Part shown: positions 36,141-45,632 of the stretch, one piece after another
Layout of the letters: each line of letters opens with the position of its first letter
Numbering within the stretch: position 1 is the stretch's first letter
NCBI RefSeq assembly: GCF_020886775.1
Contig: NZ_AP024525.1
Location: forward strand, 1,364,001 to 1,428,000
From: Sinomonas cyclohexanicum
Lineage (GTDB): Bacteria; Actinomycetota; Actinomycetes; Actinomycetales; Micrococcaceae
Direction of reading: 5' to 3'
Length of the DNA stretch: 64,000 nucleotides
Notes under the pieces: generated by a model
Told to the model about the DNA's origin: nothing
Seen by the model: the letters and a program-made list of their open reading frames with translations, nothing else
Database searches by the model: none
Program-made: the position numbers and the translations under genes

Positions 36141-37336
36141 CCATCCATGCACACCCGCGGCTGCGCCTGGCGAGGCAGCCCCATCCGCGGCAGGCCCGTC
36201 CCGACGCGCGCGGGCCGCTGGGGGTCCCGTTCGTGGACCTCGCCGCGCAGCAGGCGGAAATCAGCGCCGAGGTGGTGCCGCAGGTCCTCGACGTGCTCGC
36301 GAGCGGGGCGTTCATCGGCGGTCCGCACGTCGCGGCGTTCGAGGACGAGTACGCGCGGTTCGTCGGCACGCGCTCATGTGTGGGCGTCGCGAACGGGACG
36401 GATGCGCTTGAGCTCGCGCTGCGCGCGGTCGGGGTGGGGCCCGGCGGCGAGGTGATCCTGCCGGCGAACACATTCGTGGCGACCGCGGAGGCCGTGGTGC
36501 GGGCCGGTGCGCGGCCGGTGCTGGTCGACGTCGATCCGGAGTCCCTCCTGATTGACCCGCGCCTGGTGGACGGGGCGGTGGGGCCTAGGACGCAGGCCAT
36601 CGCCCCGGTCCACCTGTTCGGGCAGACGGCCCCCGTCGAGGAGCTGCTGCCGATCGCGCTCGACGCAGGGATCGCCGTGGTCGAGGACGCGGCCCAGGCG
36701 CAGGGCGCCCTGCGGTACGGGCGGCCTGCCGGGTCCCTCGGCGACATCGCGGCGACGAGCTTCTACCCGGGCAAGAACCTCGGCGCCGCCGGCGATGCCG
36801 GGGCCGTCACCACCAACGACTGCTCCCTCGCCGAGCGCGTGCGGCTGGTGGCCGGCCATGGCAGCCGCGTCAAGTATGTGCACGAGGAGGTGGGATGCAA
36901 CTCGCGCCTCGACGCCCTCCAGGCGGTCGTGCTGCGTGCCAAGCTGCGCCGGCTCGCCGAGTGGAACGCACGACGGCGCGCGGCGGCTTCCCTGTACTCC
37001 TCGCTTCTCGCGGGGGTTCCCGGGCTCGTGGTGCCGCGCAGCCGGCCCGGGAACGAGGACGTCTGGCACCTGTACGTGGTGCGGCTCATCGGCGCGGGGA
37101 TGCGGGAGCGCGTGCAGGAGGCGCTCGCGGCAGCCGGGGTCGCCACGGGCGTGCACTACCCGACGCCCGTGCACCTCACGCGGGCGTTCCGGCATCTCGG
37201 GCACGGGCCCGGCGACTTCCCCGTCGCGGAAGCCGCGGCCGGGCAGATCCTGTCGCTGCCGATGTTCCCGCACATCACGCGGGAGCAGGTCCAGCGGGTC
37301 GCCGAAGCGGTCCGGGGGGCGGTGGCGGGATGCTGA
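36137..37336 (+). CDS. DegT/DnrJ/EryC1/StrS family aminotransferase 2
   Basis: 399 residues. Family motifs are VPFVDLAAQQAEI, GVANGTDALELALRA, PANTFVATAEAV, AVVEDAAQAQGA and SFYPGKNLGAAGDAGAV with Schiff-base Lys213; HYPTPVHL and PMFPHIT close the domain. The YPGKNLGA variant is seen in enzymes acting on 3-keto or 4-keto nucleotide sugars (WlbE/QdtB/FdtB-like). A basic extension of about 28 residues precedes the domain. The ATG overlaps the acyltransferase stop (ATGA), and the flippase starts within its last codons. Confidence 0.9.
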   Translation: MTIHAHPRLRLARQPHPRQARPDARGPLGVPFVDLAAQQAEISAEVVPQVLDVLASGAFIGGPHVAAFEDEYARFVGTRSCVGVANGTDALELALRAVGVGPGGEVILPANTFVATAEAVVRAGARPVLVDVDPESLLIDPRLVDGAVGPRTQAIAPVHLFGQTAPVEELLPIALDAGIAVVEDAAQAQGALRYGRPAGSLGDIAATSFYPGKNLGAAGDAGAVTTNDCSLAERVRLVAGHGSRVKYVHEEVGCNSRLDALQAVVLRAKLRRLAEWNARRRAAASLYSSLLAGVPGLVVPRSRPGNEDVWHLYVVRLIGAGMRERVQEALAAAGVATGVHYPTPVHLTRAFRHLGHGPGDFPVAEAAAGQILSLPMFPHITREQVQRVAEAVRGAVAGC

Positions 37337-38829
37337 CGGAGAGCCCGGGCCGGGCGGGCGGGGCGCGGATAGCGCGCGGCGCGCTGTGGAGCGGAGTGAA
37401 CACCCTCACGACGAAACTGGCGACGATCGCCGTCACGATCTTCGTGTTGCGCATCGTCTCGCCCCGGGACTTCGGCACCTTCGCTGTCGCGCTCGTCGTC
37501 TACACGGTGGTGAGCTCGTGCTCTGAGCTCGGCCTCTCCGCCTGCATCGTCCGGCGTGACCTCGATCCGCAGAAGGTCGCCCCGGCGGTCGTCGCCCTGT
37601 CGATCGGCAGCAGCATTGTCCTCTCGGTGGCGATGTTCGTCTCCGCCGGCCCTCTCGCCTCGATGCTGGGAGCGCCAGAGGCCGCAGCCGCGATCCGGAT
37701 CCTCTCCCTGTCCATCCTGCTCAGCTGCACGACGACGGTGCCCACAGCGATGCTCACCCGCGATTTCCGGCAGGGGCGCATCTTCACGGCCACGGCCGTT
37801 GCCTTCGTCCCCTCCAACGCCCTGCTGGTCTTCCTTGCGCTCTCGGGCGACGGCGCTGTTGCCTTCGCGTGGTCCCGCGTGGCAGGGCAAGTCGTGGCCG
37901 GCGCCGTCGTCATCGCATCGGTGCGGCCCTGGTTCTGGCCGCGGTGGAACCGCGAGGCGGTCCAGCGCGCACTCGCGTTCGGGCTGCCCTTGGCGGGCGC
38001 GAACCTCCTCAACTACACGCTCCTGAACGCCGACTATGCATTCATCGGAGGCCTGCTGGGCCCGGCGCTGCTGGGCATCTACACCCTGGCCTTCAACATC
38101 GCGTCGTGGTCGACCTCGATCCTCGGCGCGGCGATCAACGGCGTCGCGATGCCGGCGTTCTCGGACGTCAAGGACAAGCCGGACCTCGTGCGAGCGAAGG
38201 CGCAGCACTGGCTCGCCGTCACGGGCCTCGTGGCCTTCCCGGTCGCCGTGCTCATGGCAGTGCTCGCACCGGACATCGTGCACGTGCTCTACGGTGATAA
38301 ATGGTCTGCCGCGGCCCCCGTCCTGTCCGTGCTCGCGCTGTACGGCGGCGTCTTCGTCGTCAGCCTCGTCGCGTCCAACCTTCTGGTGGGTACCGGCCAC
38401 GCTGGCTGGGTCTTCGTCATCCAGGCCATCTGGCTCAGCTTCCTCCTTCCGACCGTGCTCCTCGGCGTCTCGGCCATCGGCCTCGTCGGCGCCGCCTACG
38501 CGCATGTAGCGGTGATCACCGTGGTGGTCGTCCCCGCCTACGGGTACGCCCTGCGCCGCGTGATGGCCAGCCCGTGGCGTGCCGCTGGGGGGTCGCTGGC
38601 GCTTCCCGCGACCGCTGCGCTCGCCGCAGGCGCTGCGGCGGCACTGACGGCCCTCCTCCTCCCCCCAGGGGTCCCGCGGCTCATGGGGGCCGGCCTTGTT
38701 GGCGGCGCGGTGTTCGTGCTGGCCGCTGGTCGGGCGATCCGCCGCCACGTGCCGGGGCGGCGCGTCGGACCGAGCGCGCCGGGTGCCCCAGGGCATGCAG
38801 AGACTGCCGTGCTGGAGGGCCAGGAATGA
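37330..38829 (+). CDS. Wzx-like polysaccharide flippase (MOP superfamily)
   Basis: 499 residues with about 12-14 predicted membrane helices and few charged residues. The N-terminal pattern ARGALWSGVNTLTTKLATIAV, then SPRDFGTFAVALVVYTV and ELGLSACIVRR, matches the polysaccharide synthase/lipopolysaccharide exporter family. It should flip the lipid-linked repeat unit across the membrane before polymerisation. The end is a short basic tail. ATG 37330 lies 7 bases inside the previous gene, and its own stop overlaps the next start (ATGA). Confidence 0.87.
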   Translation: MLTESPGRAGGARIARGALWSGVNTLTTKLATIAVTIFVLRIVSPRDFGTFAVALVVYTVVSSCSELGLSACIVRRDLDPQKVAPAVVALSIGSSIVLSVAMFVSAGPLASMLGAPEAAAAIRILSLSILLSCTTTVPTAMLTRDFRQGRIFTATAVAFVPSNALLVFLALSGDGAVAFAWSRVAGQVVAGAVVIASVRPWFWPRWNREAVQRALAFGLPLAGANLLNYTLLNADYAFIGGLLGPALLGIYTLAFNIASWSTSILGAAINGVAMPAFSDVKDKPDLVRAKAQHWLAVTGLVAFPVAVLMAVLAPDIVHVLYGDKWSAAAPVLSVLALYGGVFVVSLVASNLLVGTGHAGWVFVIQAIWLSFLLPTVLLGVSAIGLVGAAYAHVAVITVVVVPAYGYALRRVMASPWRAAGGSLALPATAALAAGAAAALTALLLPPGVPRLMGAGLVGGAVFVLAAGRAIRRHVPGRRVGPSAPGAPGHAETAVLEGQE

Positions 38830-40982
38830 GCTCGAACCAAGCGGGAGGACCGCCGCGCCTCGTGTGGTTCCGCAGCATCCGTCCGGGACTCCCACCGTTC
38901 CTCGCCGGTCATCTCTCCGAGCAGGTCCGCACGATGTCGAGGTTCTTCGATGTCCATGTCCTCGACGCCATGGGCGACTATGACGAGGTCTGCGATCGTC
39001 TGGAGCCGGACCTGTGCCTGTTCGAGTCCGGGGTCTACGTGGGTGAGCGCGGGATGACGAACACCTCGGCCCACCCCCAGGTTCCGAAGCTCGGCTTCCT
39101 GCACGCCGATGCCTTCGACGCCTCCCGTGCCGCATTCGTTGCCGACATGGAACGGTGGGGAGTGACCTCGTACTTCACGACGTCGATGTCTATGGCCGAC
39201 TACACGCCAGAGGTCGCGGACCGGCTGTTCGTCTGGCCCAACATGGTCGACGCCGAGACGTACGCCGGGGTCGCCCCGGACCCGATCGTGCCGGTCCTGT
39301 TGACCGGGAGCCGCGCCCGGCACTACCCGTGGCGGAATGCTGTGGGGCGCGTCCTCGAGGAGAACTTCACGACGATCACCATGCCCCACTTCGGCTGGGC
39401 CGGCGAGCATGGAACCGAGCGCATGGCCTGGGGACACGACTACGCGCGTCTGCTGGGCGCTGCAGCCTTCGTTCCCGCGTGCGGAACCGTCGCGAAGGAC
39501 TTGGTGCGCAAGCACCTCGAGATCCCGGCCGCGGGCGCGTGCCTCGTGACCCAGCGGACTCCCGCTGTCGAGGCCGCGGGGTTCCGCGACATGGTGAACT
39601 GCGTCTTCGCCGACGCAGATGACATCGTGGAACGGCTCGAGGCGCTTCTGGCCGATCCGGACCTGCTCGCCGGCATCACGTCGGCAGGCCGGGCGTGGGT
39701 CCTCGGGCATCACACCGGGCTGCAGCGCGATCAGGTGCTGCAGTGGTACAGGATCGTCCGCGATCACGGGACAGGCACCACCATGTCGCAGAGCTGGCCC
39801 GACGGGCGCCTCGCGCCGGTCTCGAGCGGGAGCGGACCGCGGCCGCGTCCCCTCGTTGTCGACGGGCTCGACCGACGTGACATCGCGGCCGGCTGGGAGG
39901 CCCTCGGCCGCCGTGATCCACTTGCTGCCGAGCACGCGTTCGGCCGTGCGCTGAACTACTTCTTCATCCCGGAGGCGGCAGTGGGCATGGCGCACTCCGC
40001 GCTCCAGCGGGGCGATCCGTCGGCCGCCCAGCAGTGGGTGTCCCGTCTGCTCGTCACATCCTTCTCACACTTCCGCGCGCACGAACCCGACCCCGTCTTC
40101 TGGGCGTACCAGATCCGGGTCCACCTGTGTGCTGGCGACGTACCGTCCGCGGTCGACGCGGCGAGCCGCTATCCACGGCTGAGCCATCCCGAGCTCGACC
40201 GCATCCGCGCTGCGGTCCTCGCGATCAGACCGCGCGAGCGCGCAGCGTCTGATATTGGGAGGCCTGCCCCCAGACCGTCCATCGCTCCTCCCCCTGAAGC
40301 CGGCGACCGCGCGTGGACGTCCGAGCTGGCGTTGATGATCGAGGCCTGCAGGGCGGCCCGCACGGGTCTGGCCCGCGCGGTGCCCGCTGTCCTTCCCGCA
40401 CTCCCTGGCCCCGTCGCCACGGCCTGGGGACGCGCCCGCGGCGCGGCTCTCCTTTCCCGCCACATCGCGGGCCGGGTACGGTCCGCGCCCGTGGCTGCGC
40501 TCCGCGCACGCCTCGCGCCGCTCAAGAGGCGCCTCGTGGGAGACCCCGTGTCGAGGGAAGTCGCGGCAGTCCTCGAAGACGAGCAGGTGTCCTCGGCCGT
40601 CCTCGTGGGGGCAGGACAGCGTTCCCGGGTAGCCCGTGCGGTGCGGGAAGCACTCGCCCGCAATCCGCAGGTGCAGCACGTCGACGAGGTCGACCGGCTG
40701 GACGCTGGCGACACCCGGCAGACCGGTCTCCGGCAGCTCGTGCTCATCTCCCGGGCGGCCTGGCCGCTCGTCGGGGGACTCGGGCCGCTGCTCCGTGCGA
40801 TGGTCGTGGTCCTCGAAGGCACCGTGACGCCGGACGGCGCGCAGACGCTCGAGGAGCTGCTCGCGGCGGGGCGCTTCGCCGTCGTCGTCCATGAGCCCCG
40901 CTACCAGGACGGATGCGCCGTGCTGCGGCGCGTCGCGGCGCCCCACCGCACAGCGGAAGCGAGCGGGCCATGGACAGCCTGA
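38826..40982 (+). CDS. CgeB-like glycosyltransferase with unassigned C-terminal regions
   Basis: 718 residues. The first 310 or so resemble CgeB-type glycosyltransferase-1 proteins: LVWFRSIRPGLPPFLAGHL at the start, a GT-B-like acceptor half, and GTVAKDLVRKHLEIPAAGACLVTQ followed by an FADADDIVERLEALLADPDLL donor-half signature. Residues 330-470 look TPR-like (GRRDPLAAEHAFGRALNYFF, QRGDPSAAQQWVSRLL). The last 200 residues (VAAVLEDEQVSSAVLVGAGQ and onward) match nothing I recognise. It lies between the flippase and another glycosyltransferase, so a role in adding a sugar to the EPS unit is likely. Confidence 0.75.
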   Translation: MSSNQAGGPPRLVWFRSIRPGLPPFLAGHLSEQVRTMSRFFDVHVLDAMGDYDEVCDRLEPDLCLFESGVYVGERGMTNTSAHPQVPKLGFLHADAFDASRAAFVADMERWGVTSYFTTSMSMADYTPEVADRLFVWPNMVDAETYAGVAPDPIVPVLLTGSRARHYPWRNAVGRVLEENFTTITMPHFGWAGEHGTERMAWGHDYARLLGAAAFVPACGTVAKDLVRKHLEIPAAGACLVTQRTPAVEAAGFRDMVNCVFADADDIVERLEALLADPDLLAGITSAGRAWVLGHHTGLQRDQVLQWYRIVRDHGTGTTMSQSWPDGRLAPVSSGSGPRPRPLVVDGLDRRDIAAGWEALGRRDPLAAEHAFGRALNYFFIPEAAVGMAHSALQRGDPSAAQQWVSRLLVTSFSHFRAHEPDPVFWAYQIRVHLCAGDVPSAVDAASRYPRLSHPELDRIRAAVLAIRPRERAASDIGRPAPRPSIAPPPEAGDRAWTSELALMIEACRAARTGLARAVPAVLPALPGPVATAWGRARGAALLSRHIAGRVRSAPVAALRARLAPLKRRLVGDPVSREVAAVLEDEQVSSAVLVGAGQRSRVARAVREALARNPQVQHVDEVDRLDAGDTRQTGLRQLVLISRAAWPLVGGLGPLLRAMVVVLEGTVTPDGAQTLEELLAAGRFAVVVHEPRYQDGCAVLRRVAAPHRTAEASGPWTA

Positions 40983-42064
40983 CGCATCCGGTCACGGTGC
41001 GGCCCCTCCCCACCGCGGCACCGCCACCGTCCCGCGCTGAGCGCGTCTCCGTGGTCATCCCGTGCTTCAACTATGCGGACTACCTGGCCGACGCGGTCGC
41101 GAGCGTCCTCACGCAGGAAGGCGCAGACCTCGAGGTCATCATCGTCGACGACGCCTCCACCGACTCGAGCCGTGCCGTGGCGGACAGACTCGCGACGGCG
41201 AACGCGGGAATCACGGTCCTCGCACACGGGTCCAACCGGGGCCCTGTGGCGACCTTCAATGACGGGTTGGACGCCTCAACGGGGGACTATGTGATCCGCC
41301 TTGACGCGGACGACCTCCTGACCCCCGGGTCGGTGGCCCGCGCCCTCGCCCTGTTCCGGGCCTTCCCGTCCGTGGGGATGGTCTACGGCCATCCGGTGCA
41401 CTTCTCTGGCGCTCGGCCGCCACGCCACCGCGACCGTCCCCAGTCGTGGCACGTGTGGCCCGGCACCGAATGGCTCGCGGGACGGTGCGCGTCTGCCACC
41501 AACGTCATCACCTCTCCCGAGGTGATGATGCGCACCTCCGCGCTCGAGTCCGCGGGACGGTGGCAGCGCCCCCTCCGCCACACCCACGATTTCGAGCTGT
41601 GGCTCCGTCTCGCCGCGGTGAGCGACGTCGGCCATCTAGGACGGGCAGACCAGGCGTGGCACCGGGTCCACGCGAGAAGCCTCTCCGCCTCCGTGGAGCC
41701 ACTCGAGGACCTCAGCGAACGGTGGGCTGCCTTCACCGCGCTCTTCGGTGCCGACGGCCCCGACATCGAGGACGCCCCGGCGCTCGCGCACCGCGCCAGG
41801 ATGGCGCTTGCCCGCGAGGCCGTGACCTTGGCCAGCCGCGAATTCGACCGCCGTCGGGGGAATCTGACTGCCGCTGCTGGATTCCGCAGGATGGCGATCT
41901 CGCTCGTCCCCGACCCGCGGGCCATACCCGGCTGGAGCGGGCTCGTGCGCAGGATGCGGAGAGGACCGGCGTCGGCCTCCCTCCTTGCCATCGCTCCACG
42001 GGTCTCCCGGCGACTGAAGGCACGACTCCGTGGCGCCGAATGGCGCTACCGGGGGGTGAACTAG
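40970..42064 (+). CDS. Family 2 glycosyltransferase
   Basis: 364 residues. The GT-A nucleotide-sugar fold is clear: VSVVIPCFNYADYLADAV, VIIVDDASTDSSR, NRGPVATFNDG, and the metal-binding YVIRLDADDLL. HTHDFELWLRLA is the typical acceptor-side motif. The protein ends in a basic region with no membrane helix. ATG 40970 lies 13 bases inside the preceding gene, and the following gene starts directly after the stop. It is probably one of the enzymes assembling the lipid-linked repeat unit on the cytoplasmic face. Confidence 0.9.
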   Translation: MDSLTHPVTVRPLPTAAPPPSRAERVSVVIPCFNYADYLADAVASVLTQEGADLEVIIVDDASTDSSRAVADRLATANAGITVLAHGSNRGPVATFNDGLDASTGDYVIRLDADDLLTPGSVARALALFRAFPSVGMVYGHPVHFSGARPPRHRDRPQSWHVWPGTEWLAGRCASATNVITSPEVMMRTSALESAGRWQRPLRHTHDFELWLRLAAVSDVGHLGRADQAWHRVHARSLSASVEPLEDLSERWAAFTALFGADGPDIEDAPALAHRARMALAREAVTLASREFDRRRGNLTAAAGFRRMAISLVPDPRAIPGWSGLVRRMRRGPASASLLAIAPRVSRRLKARLRGAEWRYRGVN

Positions 42065-43279
42065 ATGGCACCCAGGACGGATCCCGTGCGAGCCCGCATG
42101 GAGGGGCGCGACATCATCGTCCTCTCCGCGGCGAACCGCTGGAAGGGCATCCCGATGGCGGACCAGCAGCTCGCGGCAGCGCTCGGCCGTCGGTTCCCAG
42201 TACTCTACGTCGAGCCCCCAGAGTCGGCTGCGACCCGCGCGAGGAGCGGGGGTCCCACCGCGGCTCTGCGGCGAGACCCGGTCGAGGTGGTCGAGCCGGG
42301 CGTGATCAGGTTCACGCCCGAGGGCCTGCCCGGCCTGTACCGTCCGGGCATCGCTGCGTTGAACGCGCGCCTGTCCGCGCTCCAGGTCCGCGCGATGCTC
42401 AGGCGCCTTGGCGCTCGGCCCGCGGCCTGCCTCGAAGGGAATGTGATGGTGCCGGTCATGGGCCGGATCGGCGAGCGCTCCACGGCGTACTGGGCCCAGG
42501 ACGACGCCGCCGGGATGGCGCCGCTTATCGGAGGCCGGGCACACGCGTACGCGCGGGCCGAAAGGAGGCTGGCTGACGACGCACACGTCGTCATCGCCGC
42601 GAACCCCGTCGTCGCGGAGTCGCTCACCACGCCGTGGCGGCGGCCCGTGCTCATTCCCTTCGGCTGCGACGCGGCACACTTCAGCGCCGCCAGCTCGGCG
42701 GGCCCCGCACCCGAGGTCCACCTCGAGCGCCCGTACGCGGTGTTCATGGGGCACCTCGGTGAGCGCATCGATCTGCCGCTTCTCGAACGGTTCACCGACG
42801 ACGGCGGACGCCTCCTCCTCGTGGGGCCCCTCCACCCGCGCGGGGACGCTGACGCCTTCCGCAGGTTCGCGCACCGCGCCGGGGTCCAGTGGGTCGGAGC
42901 GGTCGAGTTCGGGCGCCTGCCCCGGTACCTCGCCCAGGCCGCGGTCGGCCTGGTGCCCTACAACCGCTCCAGGTTCAACCTGGGCAGCTTTCCGCTGAAG
43001 GCCCTCGAATACCTGGCGGCGGGCCTGCCGGTCGTTGCCACGCCGCTTCCTGCCATGGACTGGATCGGCGGACCGGACGTGCACACCGCGGACGGACCGG
43101 AGCTGTTCTCGACGGCAGTGCGCAAGGCCATGTCCGCGGGCCGCGACGAGGCATCGGACGAGCGTCGGCGGGCCTTCGCCCGCAACCACAGCTGGGATGC
43201 GCGGGCCCTGACGGTCCTGGAGACCCTCGGCCTCGCCGCACCGCCGCACCACAGAAACGGATCGGAGGCGGCACCGTGA
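42065..43279 (+). CDS. GT-B glycosyltransferase (TuaH/GT4-like)
   Basis: 404 residues. It starts with DIIVLSAANRWKGIPMADQQLA and FPVLYVEPP, which resemble TuaH-like glycosyltransferases. The donor half has PYAVFMGHLGERIDLPLLE, LLLVGPLHPRG, VQWVGAVEFGRLPRYLAQA, VGLVPYNRSRFNLGSFPLKALEYLAAGLPVVATPLP, a classic GT4 series ending in the E-x7-E-like region. The acceptor is unknown. There is no spacer from the preceding gene, and the next gene overlaps its stop with a GTGA. Confidence 0.87.
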   Translation: MAPRTDPVRARMEGRDIIVLSAANRWKGIPMADQQLAAALGRRFPVLYVEPPESAATRARSGGPTAALRRDPVEVVEPGVIRFTPEGLPGLYRPGIAALNARLSALQVRAMLRRLGARPAACLEGNVMVPVMGRIGERSTAYWAQDDAAGMAPLIGGRAHAYARAERRLADDAHVVIAANPVVAESLTTPWRRPVLIPFGCDAAHFSAASSAGPAPEVHLERPYAVFMGHLGERIDLPLLERFTDDGGRLLLVGPLHPRGDADAFRRFAHRAGVQWVGAVEFGRLPRYLAQAAVGLVPYNRSRFNLGSFPLKALEYLAAGLPVVATPLPAMDWIGGPDVHTADGPELFSTAVRKAMSAGRDEASDERRRAFARNHSWDARALTVLETLGLAAPPHHRNGSEAAP

Positions 43280-44160
43280 CGATGCTCGACCACGTGCTCC
43301 TGACCCGCTTCAATCTCCCCTCGCCCGGCTATGAGGAGTCCGTCCGCACACGCGACGGATGGCTCGAGACGCGTGTGGGGCTCTTCGAGCGGTACTGCCT
43401 CCCGTCAGTGCGCGCTCAGGAATGCCGGGAGTTCGCATGGGTCGTCTACTTCGATCCCGAGAGCCCCGCGTGGCTGATGGAACGCATCCACGGCTGGCGG
43501 GACACACTGACACCGCTCTTCAGACGCGCCGTGCGCCCCGACGAGCTGCTCGCGGACGTTCGCGAGGCCTCCGGCGGTGCCGGCGATCGGCTGCTCACCA
43601 CGAACCTGGACAACGACGACGCGTTGGCGGCCACCTTTGTGACGAGGGTTCAGGACGTGGCGCGGAGGGCAGGCAGCGCGCCGACCGCGATCTATCTCGC
43701 TGAGGGACTCATCGGTGCCGGTGACCGGGTCTACAGCCGGACCGACCCGGCCAACGCGTTCTGCAGCGTGTCGGCTCCCTGGGCGACCGCGACGACCTGC
43801 TGGGCCGACTGGCACAACGAGCTCGGCCGAAGCATGCCCGTCGCACTCGACTTCGGCGACCCCGCCTGGCTCCAGGTGGTCCACGGGACCAATGTCAGCA
43901 ACCGGGTGCACGGCGTCCTCGCCAGCCCCGCGGCGTACGCCCCCCTGTTCCCGGATCTCTTCGATCACCTGCCCGAGCCACGTCTGGCGGACCGTGCGCT
44001 CGATGCGGCTCTGGCCCGCCCCCTCCGGCTGGCCCGTGACACGTGCCGTGGACTCGTCAAGCGCGCCGTCGTCACGGTGGCGGGTCGCGCGGCGTTGGAC
44101 CGCATCCGGTACCGGTTGCGTCAGTGGGGACCCGCTAGGGGGCGTCTCCGGAAGGGGTAG
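43276..44160 (+). CDS. Putative rhamnosyltransferase-like glycosyltransferase
   Basis: 294 residues. LTRFNLPSPGYEESVRTRDGWLETRVGLFERYCLPSVRAQ, cut here for length into its start LTRFNLPSPG and end YCLPSVRAQ, with FAWVVYFDPESP and TTNLDNDDALAATFV, matches the family annotated as putative rhamnosyl transferase (GT-A-like; the DNDD stretch is the probable metal-binding motif). The donor sugar is not shown by the sequence. GTG 43276 overlaps the previous stop and has GGAGG 7 bases upstream. It is the last glycosyltransferase before the chain-length genes. Confidence 0.78.
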   Translation: MTMLDHVLLTRFNLPSPGYEESVRTRDGWLETRVGLFERYCLPSVRAQECREFAWVVYFDPESPAWLMERIHGWRDTLTPLFRRAVRPDELLADVREASGGAGDRLLTTNLDNDDALAATFVTRVQDVARRAGSAPTAIYLAEGLIGAGDRVYSRTDPANAFCSVSAPWATATTCWADWHNELGRSMPVALDFGDPAWLQVVHGTNVSNRVHGVLASPAAYAPLFPDLFDHLPEPRLADRALDAALARPLRLARDTCRGLVKRAVVTVAGRAALDRIRYRLRQWGPARGRLRKG

Positions 44161-44166
44161 TGGAAC

Positions 44167-44925
44167 ATGAAACTGAGGACGCTCGGACGAGCCCTACTGC
44201 GTCGATGGTACGTGGCCTTGGCTGGCCTCGCCGCGTTGGCGGGACTGTGCAACGCCGTCTATGGCATGGTCCCCGTGGACTACAAGACCACCGGGAGTGT
44301 GGTCCTTCTGCCCTCGGCAGAGAGCATGGGCAAGGGCACCAATCCCTACCTCTACCTCACGGGCCTTGGACAGGCGATGGACGTTCTGACCCGACGGATG
44401 GCCGCCCCAGACCTGGTGGCGCGCCTCACGGTGGGCCACCCGAGTGCCTCGTACACGGTCCTCCCCGACGTGACGTCCGGCAGCTCGATCCTCGTCGTGA
44501 CCGTCAAGAGCCGCTCCGGGGCCGACGCGCAGGCGACGATGGCGGCGGTCGTTGACGCGGTACCCGTCGAACTGGCGGCGATGCAGGAAGAACTCAAGGT
44601 CCCGGCGGCCTCGAGGATCTCGTCGATGCCGGTCGCGCAGCCCACGGACCCCATCGCCGATGGAAAGCCGAGGCTCCAGGCCACCGCGGGTGCTGGTGCG
44701 GCCGGGCTGCTCGTCGTCCTGGTCTTGACCGCATTCCTCGACGGGCTGCTGCTGCGGAGGTCCGGCCGCCGGTCCGTGCGGACGGATAGGTCCCCGCGCA
44801 GGATGCGCCAGGCCGCCATCGGAGCAACCGGCTCCGGTCAAATCAGCGGGGCGGAGGAACCGGACCGGGTCCTCGTTCCGGTGTCCGCCGCAGACTCGGC
44901 CCGACGCCAGAAGCACCAGGTCTGA
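44167..44925 (+). CDS. Wzz-like chain-length protein 1 (no kinase domain)
   Basis: 252 residues. Two membrane segments frame an extracytoplasmic region: an N-terminal one (RRWYVALAGLAALAGLCNAVYG, about 13-34) and one near 183-199 (GAAGLLVVLVLTAFLDGLLL). YKTTGSVVLLPSAES after the first helix is the usual Wzz/YveK beta-strand. No Walker motifs or tyrosine-rich tail follow, so it lacks a BY-kinase domain. The C-terminal 50 residues are basic and cytoplasmic. It probably tunes polysaccharide chain length or export with the paralogue that starts 2 bases after it. Confidence 0.75.
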   Translation: MKLRTLGRALLRRWYVALAGLAALAGLCNAVYGMVPVDYKTTGSVVLLPSAESMGKGTNPYLYLTGLGQAMDVLTRRMAAPDLVARLTVGHPSASYTVLPDVTSGSSILVVTVKSRSGADAQATMAAVVDAVPVELAAMQEELKVPAASRISSMPVAQPTDPIADGKPRLQATAGAGAAGLLVVLVLTAFLDGLLLRRSGRRSVRTDRSPRRMRQAAIGATGSGQISGAEEPDRVLVPVSAADSARRQKHQV

Positions 44926-44927
44926 CG

Positions 44928-45632
44928 GTGAGCGCCGCCGATGTCCTCCTCTGCATCGCCCGGCGGTGGTACGTCCTCGTCCTCGGCGTCCTCCTGACCT
45001 GGGCCGGATGCACCGCGGCGGCGCCCGGGCAGCACGTCTACTCGGCCCGGGCGTCCGTGGTCTTCCTGTGGCCCGGATCGGGACCGGTGTCGCCGACTGA
45101 CGACACGGCCGTGCCCGCCCTCGTGAACTTCGCTGCCCTGGTCCGTCTCGCCATGCCCGCGGTCACCGGGGGCTCAAGCGACGGCGGTGCGTTCGGAGGC
45201 TCCCTTGTCGGAGCCGAAGTCCGCCAGGGGTACACCGTGGTCCTGCCCAACTCGGGTGGGCAGTGGAGCCAGTCGTACAGCCAGCCGGTGCTCGCGATCG
45301 AGGCGGTGGATGCGACACCCGAATCCGCGGAACGCCAGCTGACGTCGATCATGAGGCAGATCGACCGGACGACGTCCGAGCTCCAGACCCGCCTGAACGT
45401 CCCGGTCCCTGAGCGCGTCACGACGACCGCCGGGTCGGCCAATATCGACGTCGTCGACGGCGGAGTCAATCCCGGCACCCGGCTGCGCGGGGTGGCCGCG
45501 CTCGCAGGTCTCGGATCCTTCCTGACCATCGTGGCCGCGGTCGTGGCCGACCGCGTGGTCACGCGCCCCCGGAAGGCGGGGCCGCGGAGGCCTCCGGCGG
45601 TCGTGAATGAACCTGTGGGGAGCTTGAGATGA
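44928..45632 (+). CDS. Wzz-like chain-length protein 2 (no kinase domain)
   Basis: 234 residues with the same plan as its upstream neighbour: an N-terminal helix (RRWYVLVLGVLLTWAGCTAAA), YSARASVVFLWPGSGP, an extracytoplasmic domain and a C-terminal helix (VAALAGLGSFLTIVAAVVADRVV) with a basic tail. The shared RRWYV-x-LxG start suggests the two genes arose by duplication. There is no kinase domain. GTG 44928 follows the previous stop by 2 bases; the next gene overlaps its stop (ATGA). The two proteins may act as a heteromeric Wzz assembly. Confidence 0.72.
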   Translation: MSAADVLLCIARRWYVLVLGVLLTWAGCTAAAPGQHVYSARASVVFLWPGSGPVSPTDDTAVPALVNFAALVRLAMPAVTGGSSDGGAFGGSLVGAEVRQGYTVVLPNSGGQWSQSYSQPVLAIEAVDATPESAERQLTSIMRQIDRTTSELQTRLNVPVPERVTTTAGSANIDVVDGGVNPGTRLRGVAALAGLGSFLTIVAAVVADRVVTRPRKAGPRRPPAVVNEPVGSLR

